From assembly GCA_010015745.1 (NCBI GenBank), contig ML978216.1, forward strand, positions 44,428 to 108,427: 64,000 nucleotides of DNA, in the 5' to 3' direction. The position numbers and the translations under genes are program-made. Within the stretch, counting starts at the first letter, position 1; each line of letters begins with the position of its first letter. The notes beneath the pieces are model-generated. The model was not told where the DNA came from. It ran no database searches and saw nothing but the letters and a program-made list of their open reading frames with translations. Origin of the DNA: Setomelanomma holmii (Eukaryota > Ascomycota > Dothideomycetes > Pleosporales > Phaeosphaeriaceae). Of this stretch, positions 44,347 to 55,772 are shown piece after piece.

Positions 44347-45017
44347 GGTGAGTGAGAGATTTCGCGGTCAAGACTGCGTAAAGGTCGAGAATAAATTTTG
44401 AGAAATAAGTATTGCGGCGTCCAATCCTGTGAGAGGTAGATGAAATGTAAGTCGCGGAGGAGATTGTGTTCGTGAATGTGTTCAGCAGAATATGATTTCG
44501 CAATGTACATGACTTATAACCTTGGGAGTTCATCATCTCCCTGCTGGATGCCTAAAAGAAATTGCTTCATCGATGATGCAACCCCCATGTTCAAGATGCT
44601 GCGGACACGCGTGTTGCGAAATCGTGGAGTCCGCCATCGTTCCATGTGGTAAAGAGGCAGAAATTCAGGCAAGCATGTACAAAAGCTGGCTCTTGTTGCG
44701 AGATCGCAGGAGCCTCAGGTCGCAAGCACAGCCATAACGGTAGCTTGCATGGCTGTGAGATAGCAATCGTGGATGATCCGCAGCTGCGCGTCGATGAAAG
44801 TGCTATCATGTTGATCCTTCCACCAGGAGAGATTCGAACACGCGTGTTATGTCAGCACCAAGCGTCCACAGGGTCGCCAGCTAGACCAGATCAGGAGTCG
44901 CGCTAAACCATATCATCCAGGCGCTCTGCTGCTTCAGGCGCACCACCTTGGCTCAGCTGCAATATGTAACACGCGTATTCAGAGGACGGCTTGTCCTACC
45001 CCAGTCGCATACAGATC
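44347..45017. other. Intergenic between divergent genes
   Basis: Upstream region of the RTA1-like gene (minus) and Zn2Cys6 regulator (plus). A T-arm-like sequence at about 44821-44845 was considered as tRNA and rejected. No other feature. Confidence 0.45.
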
Positions 45018-46378
45018 ATGCTTCGTCGCAGTCACCGAAAGTCGCGAGGCGGTTGCACAGAGTGGTAAGTTGCAGATGTCCCCTCAGGAAAACTGAGTCT
45101 GTTCGACAATGGTACAGTGACTGATTGTCCTGCAGCAAAAAGCGTCATGTGAAGGTTGGTTCCTAATCCAGATTGACATGGAGATGTGGTCTGAGCATCG
45201 TTGACACAAACTAGTGCGATGAGAATCGACCCATTTGTCGACTCTGTGCTGTGTCGGATCGAGAGTGCTCGTTCATATCGGAGGCTTCATCCCTTGCCCT
45301 ATCTGCTCCTGCATCTTCGACTCACAAGCGATCGTTGAGCCATAGCCAAGAGGCTGCTCAACATGCACCTTCATCCAGCGAATCGGCGTTGCTGACGCCT
45401 CCATCCCATACCGAACCTACCAAGTGCCCTCTTCCCCATGCCACCGAGGATTTAGGCTTTGAACCGCCCATCAATCTCGATCATATGGAACTGCTCATCC
45501 ACTTGACCCAGGATATTTCGCTTTTCGATATGAGCGGTGTCTACAACGACCATGCCATTGGTCTTGCTGTTGGTCTCAGGGAAGCACTGAAGGCACCATA
45601 TTTGATGCACGCTTTGCTGGGTTTCTCAGCGCAGCATCTAGCCTATCTCTATCCTCACAGGTCGGCTCACTTCCTCCGTCAGGCTGTTTCAATGCAGACA
45701 CGCGCAGTCTCACTATTGAACGCTTCCTGGACCGACGTCAATGAATCGAATTGTGTCACCATGCTGCTCTTCTCTTCAATCCTTGGACACCAATTGCTAG
45801 CTGAGACATTTCACAAACGGGACGACAACGGACTTGAAGGCTTCATGGCGCGCTATGTGCAGTGCATTAATACGCACCGCGGCATCTACCACATCTCAAA
45901 GGCTGCTTGGGGCCTGATAATAAGTTCTGACATCGGTCCCATAGTTTCTCGGAGCGCCGAGTTCACCTCTCGAGATCCCGTCGGTCACGACTGCCAGATG
46001 CTCAAAAGACTCGTCGATGACACTGTAGACTTGACTGAGAATGAGAAGGAAGCCTGTCAGCGTATGATAGACTATTTGCAAGTTGGCTTCGATGCATTGG
46101 CAGAGACCTGGCATACTCCCGTGTACCGACATCAAATGATCTACAGCTGGACACTGCTAGTGTGGCCAGAGCTGAACAAAATGCTGGCGGAGAAACGGCC
46201 AGAAGCTCTGATCATCTTAGCGTATTATTCCGTGTTATTGTATTTTGGGAAGGCGTTGTGGCAAGTTGGCGATGTTGGTGAATACTTGTTCGGTCTCATC
46301 AAAGAGCACCTTGGAACTGATTGGGACCACTGGCTGCAGTTTCCGCGAGAGCAAATCACCGGTAATGCTTCTTCGTGA
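45018..46378 (+). CDS. Zn2Cys6 fungal transcription factor
   Basis: Three exons: 45018-45064, 45136-45154 (a 19-nt microexon) and 45215-46378, giving 409 residues. The DNA-binding zinc cluster is assembled only after splicing: GCTECKKRHVKCDENRPICRLC-AVSDREC, with CX2CX6CX6CX2CX6C spacing, at about residues 13-41. A Ser/Pro-rich linker follows, then a fungal-specific regulatory domain of the STB5/UPC2-like kind (MELLIHLTQDISLFD, PYLMHALLGFSAQHLAYL, and a helical C-terminus). Such regulators bind CGG-type sites and often control adjacent metabolic genes; here the RTA1-like gene is divergent and a short-chain dehydrogenase convergent. Intact. Confidence 0.92.
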
Positions 46379-46526
46379 CAGCACTGGGAATCTACGAGTA
46401 GACCAGCCCGCACGCTAATGTATCGAGGTTCATTGTGGCTGATCTTACAAGAATTCATGATAATATACAGTCTAACCTCAAAATGAACGCCCAGTGAGCA
46501 AATATGCTAGCTCCCAACAAATCCAG

Positions 46527-47522
46527 CTACTTCGCTTGAGCCCAGGCCTCCAACTCTTTCTCGGTCCATTCCCATAGCTTCTTTGCCAGTGCACGATCCT
46601 TCGCTTGCTTCGTCACCGGCACAGTCTTGATACCAACTGGTTCGTAATACGATCCGCTTTGCAAGTTCTTCTTCGCCGTGGTCGCTGCCCAAGTCTGATT
46701 GTATGCACCTTCCTTCTCGTCGATCCACTTATCCGCAATCATATTGACGATCTGCTTATCGAAGAAACCTTCGTGCGCATGGAGCTCCGTCTTGATAAAG
46801 CCAGGATGCACAGCGACTGACGTTATGCTTGGATGATGTGCGGCAAGTTCAATTGGGTAAAGAAGGTTCGCGAGCTTGGACTGCCCGTAGCACATCCATT
46901 TGTTGGGGTTGTAGAATGGTCCGTAGTTGGCGTTCCTTGTCTTCAGTTTGGCGAACTCAATGCCAGCGTCTGGAGTAGTTTTGTAGGCAACAGAGGAGAG
47001 ATTCACGATGCGGACGTCTGAGTTGGGCTGTGCGGCAGTCTCGAGCATACGAGGTAGGAGAAGTTTGATGAGTAACGCATGGCCAATATGGTTTGTTGCG
47101 AATTGGATCTCGTAGCCGTCTTTGCTGACCGAGGCTGGTGTGGCCATGATGCCGGCGTTGTTCATCAATACATCCAGACGATCCGACTCCGAGAGGAACT
47201 TCTGTGCCGCCGTCTGGACAGACGCAAGACTTGACAAGTCGCATTCGATGAACGTCAACTTGGTCGATGAGGATGATTGCTGGACTTTAGCGATAAGTTG
47301 TTCAGCACGACTCCTGTTCCGGCCGCTGAAGTAGATATGGGCTGGGTGTTGGGCGGCAATGAATGTCACAGATGAGGCACCGAGGCCAGTGGTACCTGAA
47401 GTCAAAGTCAGTAAAACTTGTTGGGAAGATGCAGCTACGATGCGCATACCTCCCGTGATGAAGAACACTCGTCCAGACTGGTCTGGGATGCCGGTGGCAG
47501 GATTGAAAGTAGTTGTCGACAT
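46527..47522 (-). CDS. Short-chain dehydrogenase/reductase (retinol dehydrogenase-like)
   Basis: Exons 47522-47450 and 47395-46527 give 313 residues. The 54-nt intron splits the nucleotide-binding motif TGG-TTGLG; it is a multiple of three without a stop, so unspliced RNA would still translate but with 18 extra residues inside the dinucleotide site. Other motifs: SGRNRSRAE, CDLSSL, NNAGIMATP, ATNHIGHALL, catalytic Ser in NLSSVAY and Tyr/Lys in YGQSK. The Arg after SG points to NADP(H). The class resembles fungal WW-domain oxidoreductase/retinol-dehydrogenase-type SDRs that reduce small carbonyls. Substrate unknown. Convergent with the Zn2Cys6 gene, 148 nt apart. Confidence 0.92.
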   Translation of the reverse strand: MSTTTFNPATGIPDQSGRVFFITGGMRIVAASSQQVLLTLTSGTTGLGASSVTFIAAQHPAHIYFSGRNRSRAEQLIAKVQQSSSSTKLTFIECDLSSLASVQTAAQKFLSESDRLDVLMNNAGIMATPASVSKDGYEIQFATNHIGHALLIKLLLPRMLETAAQPNSDVRIVNLSSVAYKTTPDAGIEFAKLKTRNANYGPFYNPNKWMCYGQSKLANLLYPIELAAHHPSITSVAVHPGFIKTELHAHEGFFDKQIVNMIADKWIDEKEGAYNQTWAATTAKKNLQSGSYYEPVGIKTVPVTKQAKDRALAKKLWEWTEKELEAWAQAK

Positions 47523-48474
47523 TGTGCTTGAGGACTGGCAATTCTATAATATATTTTGAGGTCGGGAGGGTTCTGGATGATGCAGTTTGTTTGTTAGATA
47601 GTGTGCTGTGTGATTAGGAATGTCTCTAATGCAGCGCAGTTCAAAAGCACTTATATCCATTTGAAAGGTTTATTACGGCCTTGAGCACAACAGATCACGG
47701 AGAAGAAGTCGGATGAACTGCTGCTAGATCTTCGCCGCTCACAGCTCCGACTTGCGACAATGTAGCGAAGCACACCCCCGACCAAGAGGTGAGTACGAAG
47801 CGCGACACAACCTTACGGCCGAGTGCTGATACCAGCCAATTAACGATAGCCCTCGAACGTCATGCCATCATCGGCTGCTCTGGAAACATCGATGCAAGCT
47901 ATCGCACGCACGTAGACTACTGAGAATAATACTCGAAGGTTAGTCGGTCGAATTTCATTCCATCTCGGTGCGGGCGTCGCGTTGGCGTGTGACGAGCGAG
48001 TGGAGAGATCTGGTGGGATTAGAAACGATGACGTCAGACGGTCGGCTACCTAGTAATGTTCTGAGCTGAGGTTGCACTAGCCATATTTCGTCCCGTCACC
48101 CTTTCGTGCCACGCCTGTCTCTTCGTCCTACATGACTTTTCACTCTTTACTGGACCCAGCGTCATTCAGCAACTCCCACGATGCAGGAGACCCGGCGAGC
48201 TACACCAGCTGACTCGTCTTAGCGTCGTTATCGGTGCTGTACCGGTATACAAGCGCCGTTGACGGAAAATGAACACGAAACATGCAGAATGTCGCAAAAT
48301 GACCAACGGACACTGAACGGATCAATTCGGTATGATGATGCGTCAATCGAGCAAAGCAAAATTATTATGCTCCAACTTGAGAGGCATTATGAAAACACGC
48401 CTTTCGTGACGCCATACAACCAACGTTGTCAACAATTTCAATGTTGCATTCCTCTTGCTATACCACGGGTATAG
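47523..48474. other. Intergenic between two dehydrogenase genes
   Basis: About 950 nt, no gene supported. Contains the promoter of the minus-strand dehydrogenase ending at 47522. Confidence 0.45.
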
Positions 48475-49390
48475 CTACTGATGGTCCGTCTTATTCGTGA
48501 TTCCATCCCACTCTTTCAAGAATTTGAGTGTATCCCCGCACTTTCCGCCAATGATGACTGGAGCATCACTTCCCAGCGCCACACGGATAGGTACATCTTT
48601 GCCTTCTGCAACCCCGGTCCTGGTCAGTATATCAACAATGACCTTCGAGCCCTTGAGGACATCCCCATGTTGATTGTTGTTTACCACATCCAATACTCTC
48701 CTCAACTCGCCAGCAGCAGTGTCCTGGTATTCCTTGATCGTCCTTTCAGATTTGACTTGCGCACTCGCGTTCAGGAAACCGGTCCGGAAGTAGCCGGGCT
48801 CGATTGCGGTAACAGCGATGTCGAGGGGTGCAAGTTCAGCTCGCATGGACTCAGTAATGCCGGAGCACGCCCATTTCGTCCCTGCGTACAGCGCACCGCC
48901 TGCACTGCCAAACCATGACCCGATGGATCCAAAGTTGGCAATGGTGCGGTGTCCTGATCCGGCGCGGAGGTACGGCAGAAACGCTTTTGAGACGTTCAGC
49001 ATGCCGAATACATTGGTATTGAAGATTGCGTAATCCTCTTCGGGCCTGGCGGTGCGTCAGTCACAACCAATGACGAACATGGAACGGAGAGCCTTACGAT
49101 GTCTCTTCTACGGCGCCAACCAGAATGTATCCAGCTACATTGACCAGGTGACTGATGTAGCCATACTTCTCATTGGCCTCTTTTGCTACTTGCTCAATCT
49201 CGGGCAACGGCGATGTTACGTCCAAGGCAACTGTTTCTGCACCCTTCTCTTTTAGGTCTTCGATGCGCGATGAGCTTCGCGCACTGGCGATGACTTTGTG
49301 GCCTCTTGAGAGCGCCTCGAGGGCGATGTACTTGCCGAATCCGCTAGACGCAGCGGTGATGAACCATACCGGTGTTTGTGTAGCGGCCAT
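48475..49390 (-). CDS. Short-chain dehydrogenase (3-oxoacyl-ACP-reductase-like)
   Basis: Exons 49390-49098 and 49045-48475 (52-nt intron) give 287 residues. It begins WFITAASSGFGKYIALEAL, where the cofactor motif TGxxxGxG reads TAASSGFG, then SARSSSRIEDL, LDVTSP, and LVNVAGYILVGAVEE replacing the usual NNAG with NVAG. Next come NTNVFGMLNVSKAFLP, catalytic Ser in FGSIGSW, YAGTK with Tyr and Lys, and IEPGYFRTGF. This is a classical SDR of the fungal type acting on hydroxyl/keto groups with NADP(H); substrate unknown. The two dehydrogenases are not close copies of each other. Confidence 0.9.
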
Positions 49391-49992
49391 CGCGCGAATT
49401 TGGAATTGAATAGTTGATTGACTGATTGGCTTGGGTTTTCGATTCGAGATGGTGTTCCAAGAGGATAGATCTTGACACTGCCATCTAGTCGGTGGTTCAA
49501 ATATAGTCTCATTCCTCGACTTATATGCTTCCGCCCAGCATTATTCGTCCATTCTTGTCACCGATGCAGCCTTCCAAGTCGACACTTTTCCACGGTACAT
49601 TTCACTCCTGGACGCCTTACACCCCACCCATCGCAAAGTAACGCCCCAGGGAAGTCCGGATTTAATTGGCTAAGTTCCGCCCTAACGCTATGTCATTGGG
49701 GCGTAGTGACTTAGTAACACGCGGGAAGCGGGATTTATATCGAGCACCGACGACGTTTTTCGGCCCAGACTAAAAGGTTCGGAGAGTCGCCACCCTGCAC
49801 TTCTGGTATCACGGACATAGCAACACGACTAATGTATGACTCCCACAATGGCTTATCATTCTTTTTCCGGGAAATGCTATATTTCAAGCTCACTTGATCC
49901 TTCATACACATCATCGATGCCGCTAACATTGTCTTTACATCTTACCTACCTTTGCCTTTCCTTCATTACGGCGCTTTCATCTGGTCTTCTTG
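49391..49992. other. Intergenic
   Basis: Promoter of the minus-strand dehydrogenase and 3' end of the kinase gene. A TATATCGAG stretch near 49736 is not specific enough to call. No gene. Confidence 0.4.
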
Positions 49993-52397
49993 TCACTCAC
50001 TAGAACTTGTCAAGTCTATGACCTCCTTCCCTGCATTGTTAGGTCGGGCTGGTCGTGGCCTGTCGTTCGGTCGCCGGACGTCTGGCGCGAGATGGTGCGG
50101 ATACCTGTCTGTCGCAGTTGGATGATTTGGTTGCCATCCAGGTTGTGGCAAACATGGTAACTCGACAGGTTCGGGAGGCGCTGCTGGTCCTTGGTTCGGT
50201 GTGTATGGCAGGTGCGCCATACCTTGCAATGGCATTTTGGGCATGCGAGCTCGTTCGTCCGGTCTAATAGGACGATTAAACTCCTTTGGCGGACCCAGGG
50301 CCTGTCTCTGCTTGCGTAGAGCGTCTCGAGAGTCGTTGGCAGGCAACGGCTCCACGACCACAGCTGGTCCTTTGCCTTTGTCGTTCTTGCAATCGCCTCC
50401 ATCCTCATCATTGTCCGAGCCGCCGGCTGAGACATCAGGACTATCACTTCTACTTCGTTTGCTTGGGCGCGCAGAACCTCCATCTTCATCGTCGTCCCTC
50501 GGTCTCCTCTTACGTGCAGGTCCGGGCCAATGCGTCGGTGCTGCGTCTCCGATCATGAACTCTTCGTCATCAAAGGTCCACGTCCAACGTTCAGGTACCT
50601 CGCCGGGCGCACCCGAAACATCATCGTAAGCCTTTTCCCATCTCTTTATTCCGATCTTGGTCTTATAGAGTAGTTCAGATAACCTCGGCCTGTTGCTCGA
50701 TTTCAGTTCCAAACATCTTGCTACGAGGTCTTCTAAGAGATGTGTGTACGCGCGATCGTAAGTATCGTCATGTTTGACTCGCGCGACCGTCGTCGACGTA
50801 CCCTGCTGGGAAGTCCTATTTCGACCTTCCATGAGTGAAATCATGATGAGTCCTACGTTGAATATGTTAGAGCGAATGTCGATGCGCTCATTGTAGTATG
50901 TCGGCAACATTGGGAGAGGACTGTATTGTTCCTGCTTGCAATTAGCTCAGGTTCCGCGTACGCGACCATATCGCTTACCGGTGGACAATAGCCTGGAGGT
51001 TGGTAAGGAGTTAGCATAAATCGCGAGTGAATACCTTACACCAAGTTGTGCTTACCTGGAGTGCCTATATTCCCTCGTGCAGTTTTGGCAGCTTCGTTGC
51101 TGTACCTATTGTCGTCGAAAGCAAGGCCAAAATCAATCATCTTGATAGCTTTGTAGGCTGGGTAATAACCTTGCAAGGGTTGTGCCAGCACCACATTGGG
51201 AAGCTTGATATCCGGATTGACAATAGGTCTCCAGCCTGGCGCTTTGGGCAAGTCAAGATTCTTTATCTTTGTATCTCGTGCAGGCTGGTCCTTTGCAACA
51301 GTAAGGCCGGTCTGGCACACATAAAGACCTTCGACAAGTGCACGGAAGATGTGCCAGAGATAAGGCTCAGGCAATTGTTTACTGCGATGCGTTAGTATAA
51401 CCAGGCTCTTTCAACCGATGGTCCACTTGCTTTGGATCATCTTGAAGCTTTCGTAAGAGATCATACAAGCTTCCGTAAGGTGCCCAACTCATGTACAAGT
51501 AACCTAGTTGAGGATCAAGTTCGCGTGGTCGCACTGAGCGCCCACATACATCGAGAATATGCGGGCACTGCCTTTGCGAAAGTTTCCAGTGGAAGCGGAA
51601 TTCGTTGCGAATCTCATGTTTTACGCCGTCTAGGTTGGGATGACCAACGACCTTGACAACCATACGCTACCATGATTAGATCATTCAACGATTTGAAACT
51701 GCCAGATGATATTCTTACCCTACTAATGTTGCCTTCCTCTGTAACTAAAGCGAACAGATGAACAATTCTCTGCGTGTGCCTGTCTCCAGGATGAATTGGA
51801 TGATTGGAGTTCTGGTAAAGCGTCTTTTCGAACACCCATCGTGATCCTGGAGGTCGTCCGATTTTCGGAACAATGTTAATGTGGTCTATATCCCCGGCAG
51901 TCGCATCTGGTCGCCCTCCTTCGATGTGAATATGAGCCTCGGCACCTGAGTCCCTTCTCGGTGGGCTTGCCAAATCATCATCGTTGGTTGAGGAAGAGCG
52001 CGGATCTTGCATCTCCCTGCCGACTAACACGAAGCGGTCTATTTTGTCTTTATCATGCGCTCTCCATTCCGTCAACAGAGCGGCCGGATCTTGCCGTTCC
52101 CCTTCTCACCGTTAGCCGGAAGTCTGGAGAATTGCTCCTCAACTCACATGTGTCTGAATTATCTGGATCTACTCCTTCTGCGCAGAGCTTGTAGCCAATA
52201 GCGAATGCTTCGAAGTATTCTCTCACGCGCGTACTTGTATCTTTTTTCGCCGAAAAGTATTCCAGTTCTTTGGGCTGCAGATCGAAAAAGTATCCAACGC
52301 GGCGGACAAAATCTGTTAACTCTTCCGATGACTCCGAACTCACACTTTCCGGTGCTGACGGGGCAACCCAAGTACTGGGGATTGATTTTGGAGGCAT
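49993..52397 (-). CDS. Protein kinase-like protein, divergent catalytic loop
   Basis: Six exons proposed: 52397-52148, 52089-51719, 51666-51416, 51381-51056, 50992-50979 and 50931-49993, giving 716 residues. Residues 1-130 are a helical N-terminus (TDFVRRVGYFFDLQ), a linker follows, and the kinase lobe begins near residue 150 (GSRWVFEKTLYQNSN). Lys is in VVKVVGHP, the hinge is YLYMSWAPYGSLYDLL, the catalytic loop is NPDIKLPNV where HRDxKxxN is usual, DFG is IDFGLAF, and the activation end is GTPGYCPPEQ. A Pro-, Arg- and Ser-rich disordered tail of about 200 residues follows. Intron 3 as modelled is only 34 nt and exon 5 is 14 nt, so those junctions are tentative. Substrate unknown; a fungus-specific kinase group is likely. 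Confidence 0.75.
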
Positions 52398-52684
52398 TAA
52401 GAATGGCAACAGCTGCTGATTGTTGTGCCAACAATGGTTTGCTGTGATGCACAGTACACACTTCATCATCGACAATGAAAAGCGATGGACTATTGTTTCT
52501 TGAGATCTTTGACAAAGGATTGAATTTACCATTGTATTCTGTGCAAGCTCTCGGCAAAAGTTCCATCATTTGTTTCATTGTTGACAATTAACAATATCAT
52601 TGTGAATGATATGACAGCAAAATAGACACGAGTGTCGTTCAATATCTCAGGACATCTGTCGCGATCGGTCGGGCGTTGGAAACG

Positions 52685-53632
52685 CTATTCTGCTTGGGCC
52701 ATCGTGGGAGAGAAGTATAATGACTTGTGCCCGATCACTTGGTAAGTACAATCATAGCAAGAAGGACGATAGACATTGCGACACCTGAGAGACATGTGCT
52801 TGCGGCGACACCTTGAGATTCCGGAGTGAGTCGTACAGCTGTTCGCTGTGCTTTGGCCTTTCAGCTCGAATGGCGTCTTGTTGATCACTCCAACGACTGC
52901 CTTATCGCCCGTGCTGCCCAGAACGCAAGTCCCATTGCCCCGTTTCGCTTCGAAAACTTGTCTCCAGAGCGGCTCGACCAGCCGAGAGAAGAGTTGATAT
53001 AGCTTCGTCACCCCAAAACAACGACATGACTGTGACGATGCGAATATTTCCGAAGTACGCTTGCTCGAACTGTGGCCTTGTTCGCGCGCGGAGAAGGAGA
53101 AGGAAGGACATGAGGCGATTCGCCCAATAGTTCGAATCGCGCAAGCATCGACGCGACGTTGCATGCCGCAGCAAACACAGTCATTTTGATGATGTTGTTC
53201 TGGCAAGCGGCAAGAACATGCCAATCTGGGTGCTCTCTTTCTGAAGTCGTCTTTCGAGGACCCCGGTGATGAGGGAGAAAGGAGAGAACCAGTGTAAGAT
53301 CTCAGCTTTGTACTCGAGAAATTCAATTGAACAGGACGAAGATATTCATGCTCTCCGGAAAGGGTTTTGCTATGAGACATGTCGACGTGATATTTCGTGA
53401 CAGCGACGTATCTCCGAAACTTGCAATCTAGTAGCGCCTCAGTAACAAGGTAGACTGCACATCGCCAAACATATTCCCCTGCTCTTTCAAATTTTGGGCG
53501 CGAGCGAAGGACCATCGAACATGCTTCATCAAGTTTTTGAGCAACAGAGAGCGCAGCATAGCTCTTCCTTCTAGTGTATTTCGAACCTGCAGCCCAGTCA
53601 AGCAGTGATAAAGAAGCAAGAACGCCCGACAC
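52685..53632 (-). CDS. Uncertain open frame, unknown protein
   Basis: A 315-codon frame with no recognised domain. The first third (SLLDWAAGSKYTRRKS, AQKLDEACSMVLRSRPKFER) has reasonable protein-like composition, while the last third (Cys- and Arg-rich) looks like a wrong frame. A further minus-strand frame at 53958-53641 (FGFVELHFHEAHAHSGLDILLVGGW) also looks protein-like and is preceded by TATAAA near 53970; the two may be exons of one gene, but I found no junction that joins them cleanly. Could be a degraded or mispredicted gene. Kept at low confidence so the region is not overlooked. Confidence 0.25.
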   Translation of the reverse strand: MSGVLASLSLLDWAAGSKYTRRKSYAALSVAQKLDEACSMVLRSRPKFERAGEYVWRCAVYLVTEALLDCKFRRYVAVTKYHVDMSHSKTLSGEHEYLRPVQLNFSSTKLRSYTGSLLSPSSPGSSKDDFRKRAPRLACSCRLPEQHHQNDCVCCGMQRRVDACAIRTIGRIASCPSFSFSAREQGHSSSKRTSEIFASSQSCRCFGVTKLYQLFSRLVEPLWRQVFEAKRGNGTCVLGSTGDKAVVGVINKTPFELKGQSTANSCTTHSGISRCRRKHMSLRCRNVYRPSCYDCTYQVIGHKSLYFSPTMAQAE

Positions 53633-54173
53633 GAGAGGATTTATACCTCAACGTTTAGCACTGACCTCATGTCTGCGTCCACGTTCATCTTTGTGTTCCC
53701 AAATCCTCCCGAGATTGTCTCCCAATCACCGTTTACGCAGCTCTTTTCAAGCTGAGGTGAAAAGACATGGGGTATAATGCACTCGGTTTTGAACCACCCG
53801 CCCACCAGAAGGATATCAAGTCCGGAGTGAGCATGAGCCTCATGAAAGTGCAGCTCGACGAAGCCGAAGTCCAAACATGTACTCTTGCCACCGGCGTTTT
53901 CTGGAAACGGCCCTGTGCTTGCCAACTGTGACCAAGGAGAAAGGCTAGGAGTGGGCAAGAGTTTTATACTTGGGAAGAAAGCATCCAGGGAACATCAAAG
54001 GCGTGTTTTGGGATGTGTGATTATCATTACTTTATGTGAATGCGTCCTAAAAGACAGCCATGTCTACATGTTGCCCAGTAACGCCTTGAAATGCCCTAAT
54101 CATCTCGTCTCATGAAGTATATACACCTGTCTTGTCCCTCTCATACCCCTTCTCTTACTCGGTATTTACACTA

Positions 54174-55772
54174 CTACCGCCTAACCTCCCACACCAAATA
54201 CGGCCCGATAACACACGCCGCCGTCCAAACAAGCACTACACTCTCCCACAGCATCACATACGGCGCCTTCCAAGCCGGCACTTCCTGCAACCTACACCAC
54301 ACCGCATAAAACGCCACACTGAAAAAGTGATACACCAGGACCAACGGATTGCGAATCAACCCGCTCAACAAGCCCGCGGGCTCGCTAATGGCCGTTCCGC
54401 CGAGCTGGAAGTACCGAAAGCACCCCGTCTTGAGCGCAGTCAGGTTGGCGTTGTTTGCTGCGAAAAGCGAGTACAATGCCATGGCGAGTATGTTGATTAC
54501 GGAGGAGCCGGATTTGCGCGCCCAATGGAATTTGCTCATTGCGGACACGACGGCGTGCGTGTCTTCTAGGTTGGGGATATTTTGTGGACTGAGGAGAGTG
54601 GATAGTGTGACGACGTCGTTGAACGCGACGGTCATGCCGCCGCCGGTAAGTGGGTGGCGCATATTCATTGCGTCGCCGAGCATGACAAGGCCTGGTGTTT
54701 TCTGCGTCGTGGGCGGGAGGAAGGAATTTGGCATGGAGCGGAGTTTTCCGGCTTCGATTGCTTTGCGGAAGGCGGGTTGGACGCATTCGGGTAGATTGGG
54801 GAGGGCGACGTTGAGCATGTGGTTCTTGACACCGCCGGCTTTGACGCTTGCGCTGGGGAGGCCGTCGGGGATGTCGACGAGGATGCGTGTCTCGTGGGTG
54901 CCGATCTGGTAGATGAGGATTGGTGGGGCGTCGGTGAGAACAACGTGGCCGTGGTTGGGGGCTGGGAGCTCTGCGTCGATCATTTCGAGACCCCAGAATT
55001 TGCTGCGTACTTCGGGCTGTCGAGAAATGTATTCTTTCCTGAACTTGGAGGCATAGCCGTCTGCTACTAGGGTTACAGCACCGAAGTAATAGTCTTTCTC
55101 GCCTGCTGTCTGGCATTCCACACCAAGAACTTGGCCATTGTATCCGCTCTTGACGACGTCTGTGACCGTGGTCTCAACGACAGTAACGTTTGGTGTTGAC
55201 CGTGCCTTTGCGCGCAATTTGGAGATGAAGCGGCCGTGGTGGAAGGAGCGGCCTTCTGGTGGCTTGGCAGGGTTCGATGTTATGAGGTTGTCGGGGTATG
55301 GAATGTGCACGGGCTCGCGGTAGTAGGAGACTTCGTAGCCGTAGCAAGGGATCGCATCAATGTCGTCAAGACAATCTACAGCACTTGGTCAGCTCCACGG
55401 CTCAACATTGTCGCATTTGGGATACATACCCCCCATGCCTAGCTTCTCCAGCGCATTGACACCACCGGGCTGCAGCAGCTCGCCAACAATCCGATCCGGC
55501 TCCTTCAAGCTCCTCTCCAGTAGCAACACGCTTCGTCCCTGGGTGCCGAATGCGACTGCTGCCGCACAGCCGACGATGCCGGCGCCCACAATAACAACAT
55601 CCGCTTCATGATGCTCTAACCGCCTCTTCTCGCGCGAATCTGCTGTGTGTGCCGAATCGGGGGTGGAGACGGATTGTGTGGATGTGCCTCTGGCGCGTAG
55701 ATGTGGTGGCGGTGACGCGGTGACGCTCGGCGGTAAGCCCGCAATCCTTGTGCCCGAAAACATGGTAAGCAT
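54174..55772 (-). CDS. ERG1: Squalene epoxidase (squalene monooxygenase)
   Basis: Exons 55772-55430 and 55375-54174 (54-nt intron) give 514 residues. It carries out O2- and FAD-dependent epoxidation of squalene to 2,3-oxidosqualene in the ergosterol pathway, on the ER membrane. FAD motifs are in order: ADVVIVGAGIVGCAAAVA at about residue 58, GELLQPGGVNALEKLGM, ADGYASKFRK (the DG motif) and GLVMLGDAMNMRHPLTGGG (the GD motif). YYREPVHIPYP and FHHGRFI belong to the substrate-site region. Hydrophobic helices close the chain (VLVYHFFSVAFYAVW and VMLWESVVLVWTAACVIGPYLVW), consistent with ER anchoring. This is the target of allylamine antifungals. An alternative in-frame ATG lies three codons after the chosen one. 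Intact. Confidence 0.95.

Noticed and set aside
44815..44850. tRNA T-arm-like sequence (minus strand GTTCGAATCTCTCC)
   Set aside because: No complementary 7-bp acceptor arm or anticodon arm could be drawn on either side; only the T-loop resembles a tRNA.
54385..55116. 243-codon minus-strand frame rich in Arg and Pro inside ERG1
   Set aside because: Shadow frame of squalene epoxidase, with low-complexity composition and no domain.
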